The translations under genes and the position numbers were made by a program. This document shows, piece by piece, positions 17,567 to 26,211 of a stretch of 64,000 nt of DNA. Below the pieces are notes generated by a model. It ran no database searches. It had not been told where the DNA came from and worked only from the letters and a program-made list of their open reading frames with translations. Origin of the DNA: Ulvibacterium sp. (GTDB lineage Bacteria; Bacteroidota; Bacteroidia; Flavobacteriales; Flavobacteriaceae); NCBI RefSeq assembly GCF_028285715.1, contig NZ_JANQOO010000035.1, forward strand, positions 248,001 through 312,000, written 5' to 3'. Each line of letters opens with the position of its first letter. Position 1 is the first letter of the stretch.

Positions 17567-18313
17567 TTATACCTCCTTTTCAACCAATTTAAAATAAGTG
17601 ACCAATAACATCAACGGGCCGAATAGGAGGGTAAAAAACCAGGTGCCTACTCCAGAAAAATCCTTACTCGCCTTAGTAAAGGCTTGGTCCGCTATCAAAT
17701 CCCCGGGATACACCCCATACCCATGGTTGAGTATCGAAAAAAGGAGAAGCCCATAAAAAAGCGTTCCTATAAAAATCAATAAAAGTGTCAAAAGGGTCTT
17801 TCCGATTCCATTTTTGGAAAAAGCCATGGCACCACAAAGAAAAATGGGTTGTACGATGAAGTATCCCTTGACTAGTTTTACATAACTTTCTGAAAACAAG
17901 GATACCCAATGAAAACCCGACCCAAAAATGATACCTCCCATAATGATGGCCAGTTGCCCCACCAAAAGTGCCATTACCGTAAAAACAAGGGTGTGTATGA
18001 AAGTGGTCGTCAACCAGATGGCCGTGAGCCTTTCCAATGGGGAAATGGGCAAAGCGAAATACAAATGGTTGGATTTTACATTATGACTTTTCCGAAGAAC
18101 GGCAAAACTGAAAAACACCCCCAAGACAACAAAGCAGAGACCAAATAGGCCCATAAGTTCATCAGCGGACAAATAATCGTCCCCTCGGGTCATGAAAAAC
18201 AGACCGATAAAAAGAATACCACTGGCAACCGCCAGGGCCATAAAACCTGTATTTTTTAAAAGGATGATATCCTTTTGTATCGCGTAGCCTATCCTTTTGA
18301 TATTAAACTCCAT
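17567..18313 (-). CDS. ABC-2 type transporter permease
   Basis: This 248-residue protein has six hydrophobic segments, with LKNTGFMALAVASGILFIG and the final LFGPLMLLVTYFKLVE at the ends. Its small size and lack of a binding protein point to an exporter or resistance-type membrane subunit. The start overlaps the ATPase gene by 11 bases, which indicates coupled translation of a two-part transporter. Substrate unknown; related YtrBCDEF systems respond to cell-envelope stress. Confidence 0.85.
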   Translation of the reverse strand: MEFNIKRIGYAIQKDIILLKNTGFMALAVASGILFIGLFFMTRGDDYLSADELMGLFGLCFVVLGVFFSFAVLRKSHNVKSNHLYFALPISPLERLTAIWLTTTFIHTLVFTVMALLVGQLAIIMGGIIFGSGFHWVSLFSESYVKLVKGYFIVQPIFLCGAMAFSKNGIGKTLLTLLLIFIGTLFYGLLLFSILNHGYGVYPGDLIADQAFTKASKDFSGVGTWFFTLLFGPLMLLVTYFKLVEKEV

Positions 18314-19148
18314 GGTATACTTGTTCTAAGGCCAATTGAATGCCTTTAGGATTATTCAGAACAGCGTTGAACAACAACTCAAGATCTACCTCGGTTTCCT
18401 CTTGGTCCAGGCGTTTCATGACCGCCTTGCCCCCAAAGGAGGTTTCAGTATAGAGGATGACCTCGTTGGGCACATTGGAAGCGCGTCCGAACCAAAGGTT
18501 TTCCGATATTTCAGAAAGGGAATGGTCAAAGATCACCTTGCAATTATCCAAGATTACGATCTGGTCGATCAAACTATGTAGATCTCTAACCTGATGGGTA
18601 GAGATAATGATGCTCCTTCCCTGATCCACCGCTTCGGCCATTATTTTTCTGAATTGGCTTTTGGAAGGGATATCGAGACCGTTGGTGGGTTCATCCAAAA
18701 GCAGCAATTTGGTTTGTGTGGCTATGCCAAAGGCAATGAGTATTTTCTTCTTTTGGCCGAATGAGAGCCTCGCCGTTTTTTCTTGGTGATGGAGCTTAAA
18801 CTCCTGTAAAAGTTCATAAAACAGATGTCTTGAAAACGCTGGATAAAACGGGGAGTAGATTTTCTCATAGGTTGCTATAGTCAAGTTGGGTAATTCAAAA
18901 TCTTCAGGGACCAAAAACAGATTTTGTAGACTGCTCGCCAGTCTTTTGGCAGTAGGCTGACCCAGAATCGTACACTGACCGGACTTTGGGAACAACAGCC
19001 CTGACATGATTTTCATTAACGTGCTTTTACCTTCGCCATTCTTCCCGAAAAGCCCATAAATAGTACCTTCGGCAAAGGTTAAGGAGACATTGTCCAAAAC
19101 CGTTTTGGATTTTGGGTAATGATAAGACAAGCTTTTTAATTGTAACAT
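18303..19148 (-). CDS. ABC transporter ATP-binding protein
   Basis: This 281-residue protein shows Walker A GKNGEGKST, the signature variant LSFGQKKK, Walker B LLLLDEPTNGLD and the switch histidine in IISTHQ. It energises the permease encoded just downstream. It is the first gene of the operon; its ATG lies six bases from the operator palindrome. The C-terminal ~70 residues after the ATPase core are divergent, as in YtrB-type subunits. Confidence 0.93.
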   Translation of the reverse strand: MLQLKSLSYHYPKSKTVLDNVSLTFAEGTIYGLFGKNGEGKSTLMKIMSGLLFPKSGQCTILGQPTAKRLASSLQNLFLVPEDFELPNLTIATYEKIYSPFYPAFSRHLFYELLQEFKLHHQEKTARLSFGQKKKILIAFGIATQTKLLLLDEPTNGLDIPSKSQFRKIMAEAVDQGRSIIISTHQVRDLHSLIDQIVILDNCKVIFDHSLSEISENLWFGRASNVPNEVILYTETSFGGKAVMKRLDQEETEVDLELLFNAVLNNPKGIQLALEQVYHGV

Positions 19149-19153
19149 AGCCT

Positions 19154-19176
19154 AGTGTATTAGTTAACTAGTACAC
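19154..19176. promoter_or_regulatory. YtrA-type GntR operator
   Basis: AGTGTA at 19154-19159 and GTACAC at 19171-19176 are arms of a 22-bp inverted repeat (19155-19176) centred on TAGTTAACTA. Only one base pair breaks the symmetry. The layout AGTGTA-12-TACACA is close to the described Bacillus YtrA site. It lies between the promoter box and the ATG of the ABC ATPase gene, so a bound repressor would block the transcription start. Confidence 0.8.
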
Positions 19177-19178
19177 AA

Positions 19179-19186
19179 CAAATGTA
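19179..19186 (-). promoter_or_regulatory. -7 box of the GntR-ABC operon
   Basis: The minus strand reads TACATTTG, matching TAnnTTTG. The predicted start, about 6 bases on, falls within the operator palindrome. No clear TTG lies at the -33 distance. Confidence 0.55.
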
Positions 19187-19229
19187 CACAAAAAATTTGA
19201 ACTGAAAAATGGAATCTTGTTTTACGAAG

Positions 19230-20705
19230 TCAATAGGAGTGTTGAAGTTCCTGTCCCAATTCCAGAACGTGGGTTACCAAGACCTCGAAGTCCTCGTCTG
19301 TAGAACGATGGTTGGCAATGGCCACCCGAAGGCAATAGCTCTTATTAAGGGTAGTGTAACCGGGTAGGGCAATGGCCCGTTCTTCCAATTGCAATTTGAT
19401 CTCCTTATTGATAGCGTTCAATGTTTCCAAGGCCATTCCCCCAGGGTTGTATCGAAAGCAAACAATATCCAATCCAATGGGCGCCACGAGTTCCAAATTT
19501 TCTTGGGAATCGACAAGGGAGCCCAGATAACGGGCCTGTTCCACATTTCGTGTAATCATTCGCCCAAAGCGTTCCGTACCATGTTCCTTAAGGGACATCC
19601 ATATTTTTAGGGCCCGAAATCGGCGTGACAATTGTAGGCCGTATTCACTGAACCAGTTATCGCCCGATGCAATGCCCCGGGTATTTTTGGCCAAATATTC
19701 AGGAATTAACGAAAAAGTATCCTTATGTGCTTTTTGATTTTTCACAAGAACACAACCCGATTCAAAGGGCATATGTAACCATTTATGCAGATCTAGGGCC
19801 ACGGAATTGGCCCGCTCTATGCCTGCAAGTTTGGGTTTTACCTTTGGGGACAGCACGGCGATGGCACCGATGGCCCCATCTACATGGAACCAAAGGTTTT
19901 CGGCATCGCAAATATCCGCGAGGCGATTTAGGTCGTCGATAGCTCCCGTGTTGACCGTACCTGGGGTACCAATAATGCAAAAGGGTCGTAGACCGTTTTC
20001 CCGGTCCTTTTTTATTTGAGCAACTAATGCATCCAGATTGATGGTATAATCTGAATGGACAGGAATTTTTTGAAGACCATCCGATCCCAATCCCAAGAGC
20101 TCCAGGGCTTTTTGGTTACAGCTATGGATTTCACTGGAGGCGTATGCCCTCATTTTTCCCGAATCCTCCGGTCGTAGGCCTTCTTTTCGGATATCATAGC
20201 CACATTTTGCGTTACGGGCTATGGCCAATCCTGTAAAATTGGCCATGGAGCCTCCACTGACCAAAATCCCACTGGCCGTTGCAGGAAACCCCATAATCTC
20301 CTTCATCCAGTTTATGACCTGCTCCTCTACTTTGTGTGCCGCGTGATTTCCCCCACCTAAGTTCGGGTTCATCACGGAGGCCCAAAAATCACCCATAATT
20401 CCGGAAACTGTGCCGTTGCCCATATACCAGGCCCAGAATCTTGGATGGAGGTTCCCCATGTTATAAGGCAACACATGTTGCACGAAATCCTCGTAAACCG
20501 CTTTGGCATCATTGGGCTTTTGTGGTACCGGAGTGGTAAAGCTATCCAGGGTTTCAGGTGGCATATCCTTCCAAATCTCTCGCTCCCGGACCTTGGAGAT
20601 ATACGCAAATGCATCGTCGACCATTTGGTGCATTAGTGCCCTTGATTTTTCCCAATCCTGTGGATCCAAGGTTTCGAAGGGTTTGGCTGAAGTGTTTTTG
20701 TTCAT
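19230..20705 (-). CDS. PLP-dependent group II decarboxylase (aromatic amino acid type)
   Basis: This 491-residue protein has the fold I architecture of aromatic-L-amino-acid and related decarboxylases. Motifs are HPRFWAWYMGNG, VSGGSMANF for phosphate binding, FHVDGAIGA with the ring-binding aspartate, and SVALDLHKWL with the Schiff-base lysine Lys308. It would remove the carboxylate from an amino acid to give an amine in the cytoplasm. The substrate cannot be fixed by eye; tyrosine, tryptophan and glutamate enzymes share these motifs. It stands alone between the ABC cluster and the GIY-YIG gene. Confidence 0.9.
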   Translation of the reverse strand: MNKNTSAKPFETLDPQDWEKSRALMHQMVDDAFAYISKVREREIWKDMPPETLDSFTTPVPQKPNDAKAVYEDFVQHVLPYNMGNLHPRFWAWYMGNGTVSGIMGDFWASVMNPNLGGGNHAAHKVEEQVINWMKEIMGFPATASGILVSGGSMANFTGLAIARNAKCGYDIRKEGLRPEDSGKMRAYASSEIHSCNQKALELLGLGSDGLQKIPVHSDYTINLDALVAQIKKDRENGLRPFCIIGTPGTVNTGAIDDLNRLADICDAENLWFHVDGAIGAIAVLSPKVKPKLAGIERANSVALDLHKWLHMPFESGCVLVKNQKAHKDTFSLIPEYLAKNTRGIASGDNWFSEYGLQLSRRFRALKIWMSLKEHGTERFGRMITRNVEQARYLGSLVDSQENLELVAPIGLDIVCFRYNPGGMALETLNAINKEIKLQLEERAIALPGYTTLNKSYCLRVAIANHRSTDEDFEVLVTHVLELGQELQHSY

Positions 20706-20762
20706 GAATATTGGTCTTTGTTATGAGGTTTTTTCCATGGTAAAGATACTCCATTCGTTATT

Positions 20763-21113
20763 TCAATTGAACCAAACCGCATATCGTTTTCGTCGCAATT
20801 CCAAGGCCAATTGCCTTTCCATTTTTAAGGCTTCAACGCGATTCTCCATGGGCTTTATGTGATTATACAGGCTAGGGCGGAGGTAGCTACCGTATTTCTG
20901 GACGAAGTAGGAAGAAAGTCTATGCCCTTTTTTATTGACGTATCCTGTTTTATGCTGTGCAAAACGTTCTTTTGGCGTCTTACTGGTCATGCCCACATAG
21001 AGGCATTCCAATACTCCATTGAATTGTGGATTGGCTTCCCGAAACCGCCTGTTTTCCGTGAAGACCCTTTTGGATAGCTCCACTACATAGATGCAATATT
21101 GGGTTTTGGGCAT
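20763..21113 (-). CDS. Small GIY-YIG domain protein
   Basis: The protein has 116 residues from the ATG at 21113; the longer reading frame to 21182 runs into the neighbouring gene. The segment YCIYVVELSKRV, then ECLYVGMTSKTPKERFAQHKTG, gives the GIY-YIG core with a catalytic arginine in KERF. A glutamate lies in the later helix (MENRVEALKMERQLA). Stand-alone proteins of this type may nick DNA, but their roles are poorly known. It follows the reductase gene by 22 bases on the same strand. Confidence 0.75.
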   Translation of the reverse strand: MPKTQYCIYVVELSKRVFTENRRFREANPQFNGVLECLYVGMTSKTPKERFAQHKTGYVNKKGHRLSSYFVQKYGSYLRPSLYNHIKPMENRVEALKMERQLALELRRKRYAVWFN

Positions 21114-21135
21114 GTTTGGTGTTTTTTTAGTTTTC

Positions 21136-22095
21136 CTAAAGGGTAATGATAACGTTTCCCGTTTTCTCTCCGGTAAGGACATAGGTATACGCTTGAGAAA
21201 TCTCCTGTAAGGGATATTCCCGATCTATGACCGGACTGAACTTTTTTGTAGTCAACCGGTCCATGATGTAGGGTATGGTTTCTGGTGTAGGGTAGGGTAT
21301 CGGGAAAATGACTTTTTTCTTTCCCAAAATAGGGGTGAGCAACGCAAATCCTACATTTTGGGCATAAGGTCCTAGTTCCGAAGAAATATAAACACCTCCG
21401 CGCTTTAACATAGGTCTGCATTTCCCAAAGGTACTTTTGCCTACAGCATCAAATACAAAGTCGTATTTTTCAGTATCCTTGGTGAAATCTTCCCGGGTAT
21501 AATCATAAATTTTATCGGCACCCAAGGATTTCACCAGCTCCATATTCTTTGTGTTACAGGTAGCGGTTAGATGTACATTATATTGGCGAACAAACTGTAT
21601 CAGTGCCGAGCCAATAGCCCCGGTTGCCCCGTTGATCAAGATGCTATGGCCGGATTGTATACTTACCTTGTGCACAAATGTATAGGCATAGTGTGCTCCT
21701 TCCAAACCAGCAGCTGCCGGTTTGTAGCCTATGGAATCCGGTATGGGGAATAGACTGCCGTTTTCGGGAAGTACTAGATATTCGGCCTGCGATTGTACCC
21801 CTATATCATCAAATCCAAAGACCCTATCACCTATATGAAAGGATTTTACATCTTTTCCTATTGCTACAACATCGCCTGCAAAGTCGGTTCCCAAAATGAT
21901 TTTTTTGGGTTTTCGGAATCCTAGTACAAAGCGCATAACAAAAGGCACAGCCCTAAGATTGGCACAATCGGTCCGATTGACCGTGGTGGCTTTTACGCGA
22001 ACCAAAACTTCATTATCCTTGGGTATCGGTTTTTCCACATCCTCGATGACGATACTTTCAGGCGGACCATAGCTACGGCGGACGGCGGCTTTCAT
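21136..22095 (-). CDS. NAD(P)-dependent medium-chain reductase (second copy in window)
   Basis: The 319-residue protein has a GroES-like domain (PIPKDNEVLVRVKATTVNRTDCANLR) and a Rossmann motif INGATGAIGSALIQFVRQYN. Zinc ligands are absent, as in the copy at 12770-13738, and the two align throughout, including RAVPFVMRFVLGFRKPK against KPRIYRLLFGLFKPK. They are paralogues of the quinone or enone reductase type. It begins 11 bases after the SGNH esterase stop, so both genes probably share a transcript. Confidence 0.88.
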   Translation of the reverse strand: MKAAVRRSYGPPESIVIEDVEKPIPKDNEVLVRVKATTVNRTDCANLRAVPFVMRFVLGFRKPKKIILGTDFAGDVVAIGKDVKSFHIGDRVFGFDDIGVQSQAEYLVLPENGSLFPIPDSIGYKPAAAGLEGAHYAYTFVHKVSIQSGHSILINGATGAIGSALIQFVRQYNVHLTATCNTKNMELVKSLGADKIYDYTREDFTKDTEKYDFVFDAVGKSTFGKCRPMLKRGGVYISSELGPYAQNVGFALLTPILGKKKVIFPIPYPTPETIPYIMDRLTTKKFSPVIDREYPLQEISQAYTYVLTGEKTGNVIITL

Positions 22096-22106
22096 GGGTA
22101 GATTTT

Positions 22107-22814
22107 TTAATCGTTAATGAGTCGTATAGCTTCTTCCGCAAAACGTTCCCCCATTTCTACATAACCTGCTTCGGACATATGGAGGTCGTTGTTGATTTTC
22201 TGTCCTTTTCTGTTGTAGCCATCATTAAGGTCATCCGTGTTTATCCATTCAAAACGCGAATCGGATTCTGCGACCCTTACCTGAATATCCCGTATCAGTG
22301 TCCAATGTGGATACTTCTCGTTCTGCATATCAAAATCGCTTAACCGCCCAATGATGAAGCTGAGATCGTACCGTTTTAGGTCCGCGGAGAGCTGATTGTA
22401 TAGTCCGATCAAGCTTTTTTCGTAAACATTACCCAGTTCTTCCCGAGCATCCCGCTCCCCCTGCATCCAGATAAAAGTAACTGTCGCTATTTTCTCTTTT
22501 TGAATTGCGGTATTTGTTTTGGTCCAAAGGGAATCGTATAAATCCGGTTGAGCCTTGGGCTCATTGCCCTGTAAAGGTTTCCAATCCCTATACCACCTCC
22601 TTATGGGTTGGCCGCCATGTGCATCCTTTACGATGATTACAGCGTCCGCTCCAAATTGGGCCTCAATAGTCGGTATAAAGGATTCTTCGGGGAGAAGCCC
22701 TACCATATTCGATTGCCCTGAAAGTATTAAGAGGTGTTTTCCTTCTTTATCAGGACTACAGGAGCTAAGCAAAATTGTAAACAGCACTGCAATAATAGTA
22801 TGTTGTGATTTCAT
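22107..22814 (-). CDS. SGNH-type carbohydrate esterase (sialate O-acetylesterase-like) lipoprotein
   Basis: The protein has 235 residues from the ATG at 22814; an in-frame ATG at 22856 would place a strong inverted repeat in coding sequence. The signal peptide ends in a lipobox (ILLSSCSPD). Block I is LILSGQSNMVG with the nucleophilic serine, then TFIWMQGERDA, and NDLHMSEAGY with the catalytic histidine. This fits the DUF303/sialic-acid acetylesterase family, which removes acetyl groups from glycans outside the cytoplasm. The substrate is unknown and no glycan cluster is adjacent. Confidence 0.85.
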   Translation of the reverse strand: MKSQHTIIAVLFTILLSSCSPDKEGKHLLILSGQSNMVGLLPEESFIPTIEAQFGADAVIIVKDAHGGQPIRRWYRDWKPLQGNEPKAQPDLYDSLWTKTNTAIQKEKIATVTFIWMQGERDAREELGNVYEKSLIGLYNQLSADLKRYDLSFIIGRLSDFDMQNEKYPHWTLIRDIQVRVAESDSRFEWINTDDLNDGYNRKGQKINNDLHMSEAGYVEMGERFAEEAIRLIND

Positions 22815-22831
22815 CTTGTAACAGTCGGACG

Positions 22832-22851
22832 AAATACGTTGGAACGTATTT
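22832..22851. promoter_or_regulatory. Perfect inverted repeat upstream of the esterase gene
   Basis: AAATACGTT and AACGTATTT pair exactly around a two-base GG spacer. The element ends 18 bases before the preferred esterase start codon, a position suited to an operator or a leader hairpin. Confidence 0.6.
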
Positions 22852-22979
22852 TTCATCTACTAGATTAAATTTAGGAATTAGGCGGAGTGTAGATTATAAC
22901 ATCTTTCTATGCGGAGCTAAGATAAGGGATATTGTAGCCATTAAAAACTTATAGGGACATTCCACGTTTGTAACAAGGA

Positions 22980-23615
22980 CTAAGAATCAATATTATCAAT
23001 CCTAATCTTGGAATTAACTTTTATTGCTTTCCTTATTTTTTCCGTATAGTTTCTAGCATCGAAATAGGTAAACTTCACGTCCTTTGATTTTTTTCCAAAC
23101 TTTTGGGCCAATGCCTGTGGACTTGGATGTGTAGGATGTCCGGAGTTATTGGTTCCGACGGAAACAAAATCCAGATCAAATTCTTGCAACGTTGTGCATA
23201 AATGGTACGCACTATCCTTCAAATACGTAAGATGTTGCGCATCAATATCGTTTCCCCAGGCCAGCCAAATCTTGTTAAACTTGAATTGATTTTTGCTTAC
23301 CAGCGATTGAATTAGCTTCAGATTTTCCCAAAACAATTTCCTGTCTGGCTTAGTTTCCAAAAAAGCTACTTTTTTTGTGCGTCTGGGATAGAGATTGACC
23401 AAAATCCAACCGTCATAACCATTGTTCAGCGCAATTTTTTCTACATTTCGGGAAGTAGGGTCAAGCCGTTCCCCATCAGCTGTATTTGGATTGATGCCCA
23501 CACAAAGTAAATTTCGCTTCCCTGGCTTTCCAAGTACAAATCGCTTCTTACTGTCTTTTTCAGGAAAGCAAATTACTTCTCTACTTGGCTTCATTAGGTT
23601 TGAAATCTTACTCAA
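22980..23615 (-). CDS. DUF1643 family protein
   Basis: This 211-residue protein has the DUF1643 signature LCVGINPNTADGERLDPTSRNVEKIA followed by GWILVNLYPRRTKK, and later KIWLAWGNDI. Its function is unknown. Members are short cytoplasmic proteins scattered across bacteria and some phages. There is no operon partner: gaps of 165 bases upstream and 123 bases downstream separate it. The sporadic nature of the family makes it a candidate for acquired DNA, although the base composition looks ordinary. Confidence 0.82.
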   Translation of the reverse strand: MSKISNLMKPSREVICFPEKDSKKRFVLGKPGKRNLLCVGINPNTADGERLDPTSRNVEKIALNNGYDGWILVNLYPRRTKKVAFLETKPDRKLFWENLKLIQSLVSKNQFKFNKIWLAWGNDIDAQHLTYLKDSAYHLCTTLQEFDLDFVSVGTNNSGHPTHPSPQALAQKFGKKSKDVKFTYFDARNYTEKIRKAIKVNSKIRIDNIDS

Positions 23616-23782
23616 GCCTGATTCTTTAAAGTGTACATTGGTAGTGCTGTTTCTGAGAATGGGTCTTTACTAAATAAGGTTTAAATAAAAAACAAGATGT
23701 ACAACATTTACTCCGGCTTAATTTCGGTAATGTTGGTCAATTGGCCCATAGTACCAAATTTTGGCCTTCATTGTCAAACATT

Positions 23783-24442
23783 TTATTCGGTTACGAAATA
23801 TGAGATTTTCACATAGTTCGGAGAGGAATTCAAGAGTTCATTCGTGCCCTCATCATTTTCCTTTAGATATTTTGCGCCACAAAACCTTCTAACGTTATAT
23901 TTCTTATCCAACCACGAGGATGCATATATCAACAAGGGGATTTTTTTGTTTAACTCCCACTGTGTATCCAAGTATTTTCTCCAATGAAGTACATTCTCCT
24001 TTTCTGTATTATCCATTTCTATGGATGTGGTAGTTGAAAATCCATAGGTCTTAATCATAATTTGACTTTTCTTTTCTTCGGGAAAGTCCTTGGTCATTAT
24101 GGTCATTTGGTCAATATAGTGATACAATGGTTCTTCAGACTCAAAATATACGTAGGTATTACTGGTGTTTAGCAGGGTGTCGGACGAAATCATTTTTCCA
24201 TCCAAGTACTCATCAGCAAATAGGTACAGTACATACCGTCTATCAAATTTGCCCAGCTTGAATTTATTGATTTCTATTCCTTGAAATTTCAACATTTCAA
24301 CTAAATCAGCCAATCCAATACCCTCTATATCTGAATGGTGCTCTTTTTGTTCCTGAGTACGGTTGTCTATCTTAAATTTTTGGGAATAGCTACTCCACCA
24401 GACTAAAAACACCGAGCACAAAATTAGCTTTAAGGACTTCAT
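23783..24442 (-). CDS. Secreted protein of unknown function
   Basis: The protein has 219 residues from the ATG at 24442; an upstream ATG at 24484 would spoil the signal peptide. Residues 1-20 (MKSLKLILCSVFLVWWSSYS) form a signal peptide. The mature protein is mixed alpha/beta, with no cysteine pair or recognisable catalytic motif. I do not recognise a family. It precedes no obvious partner; gnd begins on the same strand upstream, with only 64 bases between the gnd stop and this start. Confidence 0.65.
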   Translation of the reverse strand: MKSLKLILCSVFLVWWSSYSQKFKIDNRTQEQKEHHSDIEGIGLADLVEMLKFQGIEINKFKLGKFDRRYVLYLFADEYLDGKMISSDTLLNTSNTYVYFESEEPLYHYIDQMTIMTKDFPEEKKSQIMIKTYGFSTTTSIEMDNTEKENVLHWRKYLDTQWELNKKIPLLIYASSWLDKKYNVRRFCGAKYLKENDEGTNELLNSSPNYVKISYFVTE

Positions 24443-24506
24443 ATCGGTTAATTTAGATGTTTGCAAATCATAAATATAAATCAACGTTCTTTATCTATAT
24501 GCCCAG

Positions 24507-25916
24507 TTACTCTTCCCATTCCGTATGAAAGATACCTTCCCGATCCAGCCGCTCATAGGTATGTGAGCCAAAATAATCGCGTTGCGCCTGAATGAGGTTT
24601 AAGGGAAGTCGCGTAGATGTATAGGCATCAAAATAGGTGAGGGAATTGGAAAGCCCCGGAACGGGAATCCCGTTTTTAGCCGCATAGGCCACCAATTTCC
24701 GCGCTGCATCCACAGTGCTCTGAACTTTCTCCACAAAGGTAGGGGAGAGCAACAGATTGGGTAGCTCGGCATCCGCTTTAAACGCTTGCGTAATATCCGC
24801 CAAAAGTCCCGCACGGATAATACAGCCCGCCCGCCAGATTTTTGCAATGGTGGCGATATCCAGATCATAGCCATATTCCCTTGAAGCATCCGCTAATTGG
24901 TGTAGTCCTTGAGCATAGGTAACGATAAAAGAAAAATAAAGGGCCTCTTCGGCCATCCGTTCCAAGGTTGCCTTGTCCATTTTTTCGACTATGGGCCGGT
25001 CATACAGGGCATCTGCCTTGATGCGCTCATCCTTTAGGGCCGAGATTTCCCGCATACTTACTGCAATATCAATGGAGGGTACGGGAATGCCCAGATCCAT
25101 GGCATTTTGGGAAGTCCATTTGCCAGTTCCTTTTTGCTTGGCCTTGTCCAGAATCTGATCCACAAGTCGGCCATTACCTAAGTCGTCCTCCTTTTCAAAA
25201 ATCTCGGAAGTAATCTCTACCAAAAAGGACTGTAAGCGGCTTGCGTTCCATTGGGCAAAAGTGGTGTGCAGTTCGTCATTGTTGAAATTGCCTCCTTTTT
25301 TGAGTACGTCATAGATTTCGGACGTCAATTGCATCAAACCATATTCTATGCCATTATGCACCATTTTCACATAATTTCCGGCTGACTTGGGTCCCAAGTA
25401 CGCCACACAGGGCTCCCCTTCGTATTTGGCCGCCACGGCCTCGAAAATGGGCTGTACAGGAGCGTAGCCTTCCTTTGAGCCTCCAGGCATGATGCTGGGG
25501 CCCAATCTTGCACCCTTCGCTCCCCCGGAAACTCCGGCCCCGAAAAAATGGATACCTCTTTCCTGTAGATAGGCTTCACGGCGGTCAGTGTCCGTAAAAA
25601 AGGAATTGCCCCCATCGATGAGAATGTCGCCCTTATCCAAATAGGGCAGTACCCCTTCGATAACTGCATCCACAATTTTTCCGGCCGGGACCAGCATCAT
25701 GATTTTTCGAGGTGTTGCCAGTCCTTCCACAAAGGTCTTTACATCCGAGGTGGCATTCACCTTGGCCAAATCGCCGCCCTCTCCCTTAAGGGCTCTTACC
25801 TTTTCCTCATCCAAATCGTTCCCAAAGGCCGTAAAGCCGTTGTCGGCCACATTTAAAATAAAATTCCGGCCCATAACGCCCAAGCCAATCAATCCAAAAT
25901 CGTATTTATTTTCCAT
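24507..25916 (-). CDS. gnd: NADP-dependent 6-phosphogluconate dehydrogenase, decarboxylating
   Basis: This 469-residue protein has the N-terminal dinucleotide fold GLIGLGVMGRNFILNVADNG, the substrate motif FFGAGVSGGAKGARLGPSIMPGG, and the catalytic region AGNYVKMVHNGIEYG with its lysine. It oxidises 6-phosphogluconate to ribulose 5-phosphate with release of CO2. Length and motifs match the long homodimeric class. It is divergent from zwf-pgl, so all three oxidative pentose phosphate enzymes lie together, and the 295-base gap between gnd and zwf may control both. Confidence 0.96.
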   Translation of the reverse strand: MENKYDFGLIGLGVMGRNFILNVADNGFTAFGNDLDEEKVRALKGEGGDLAKVNATSDVKTFVEGLATPRKIMMLVPAGKIVDAVIEGVLPYLDKGDILIDGGNSFFTDTDRREAYLQERGIHFFGAGVSGGAKGARLGPSIMPGGSKEGYAPVQPIFEAVAAKYEGEPCVAYLGPKSAGNYVKMVHNGIEYGLMQLTSEIYDVLKKGGNFNNDELHTTFAQWNASRLQSFLVEITSEIFEKEDDLGNGRLVDQILDKAKQKGTGKWTSQNAMDLGIPVPSIDIAVSMREISALKDERIKADALYDRPIVEKMDKATLERMAEEALYFSFIVTYAQGLHQLADASREYGYDLDIATIAKIWRAGCIIRAGLLADITQAFKADAELPNLLLSPTFVEKVQSTVDAARKLVAYAAKNGIPVPGLSNSLTYFDAYTSTRLPLNLIQAQRDYFGSHTYERLDREGIFHTEWEE

Positions 25917-25975
25917 GAAGTATGTATAGTTGTCGGTGTTTTTTAAAGAAAATCCACCCGAAAATCGGATGTACT

Positions 25976-25983
25976 CAAAAATA
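25976..25983 (-). promoter_or_regulatory. Possible -7 box of gnd
   Basis: The minus strand reads TATTTTTG, 59 bases before the gnd start. It matches TAnnTTTG, but the -33 element is not evident. Confidence 0.4.
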
Positions 25984-26045
25984 AATGAAATTATCCGGTT
26001 TTGTCCGTATTCTTCTTGGAAACTCCCTCGGGATACTTATATTTA

Positions 26046-26067
26046 AACGCACAATGGCAAGTGCGTT
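26046..26067. promoter_or_regulatory. Inverted repeat in the gnd-zwf intergenic region
   Basis: AACGCAC and GTGCGTT pair around an eight-base loop near the middle of the divergent promoter region. It could be an operator for the pathway genes or a weak hairpin; nothing else in the gap is recognisable. Confidence 0.35.
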
Positions 26068-26144
26068 GGAATGATACCGAATTATAAGCCAAAGGACGGT
26101 GTTTACTACCGACTACGAGTGCACTTATTGTATTATTAGGATGG

Positions 26145-26152
26145 TATGTTTG
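26145..26152 (+). promoter_or_regulatory. Possible -7 box of zwf
   Basis: TATGTTTG matches TAnnTTTG. The nearest upstream TTG, at 26128-26130, is only 14 bases away, shorter than usual. The leader to the zwf start would be about 53 bases. Confidence 0.4.
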
Positions 26153-26211
26153 TCGATTCCAAAACTGGGAATATGTCAAAAACAGATTAAAATTAAACGA
26201 AGATTTAAGTC

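Noticed and set aside
20763..21113. Homing endonuclease from the GIY-YIG gene
   Set aside because: The gene is not inside an intron or intein and has no DNA-binding extension; it is a short stand-alone protein.
22980..23615. Phage or mobile origin for the DUF1643 gene
   Set aside because: DUF1643 occurs in some phages, but there is no integrase, repeat, att-like site or shift in base composition around it.
25917..26211. Riboswitch between gnd and zwf
   Set aside because: Only a seven-base-pair inverted repeat is visible; no conserved riboswitch core could be recognised.
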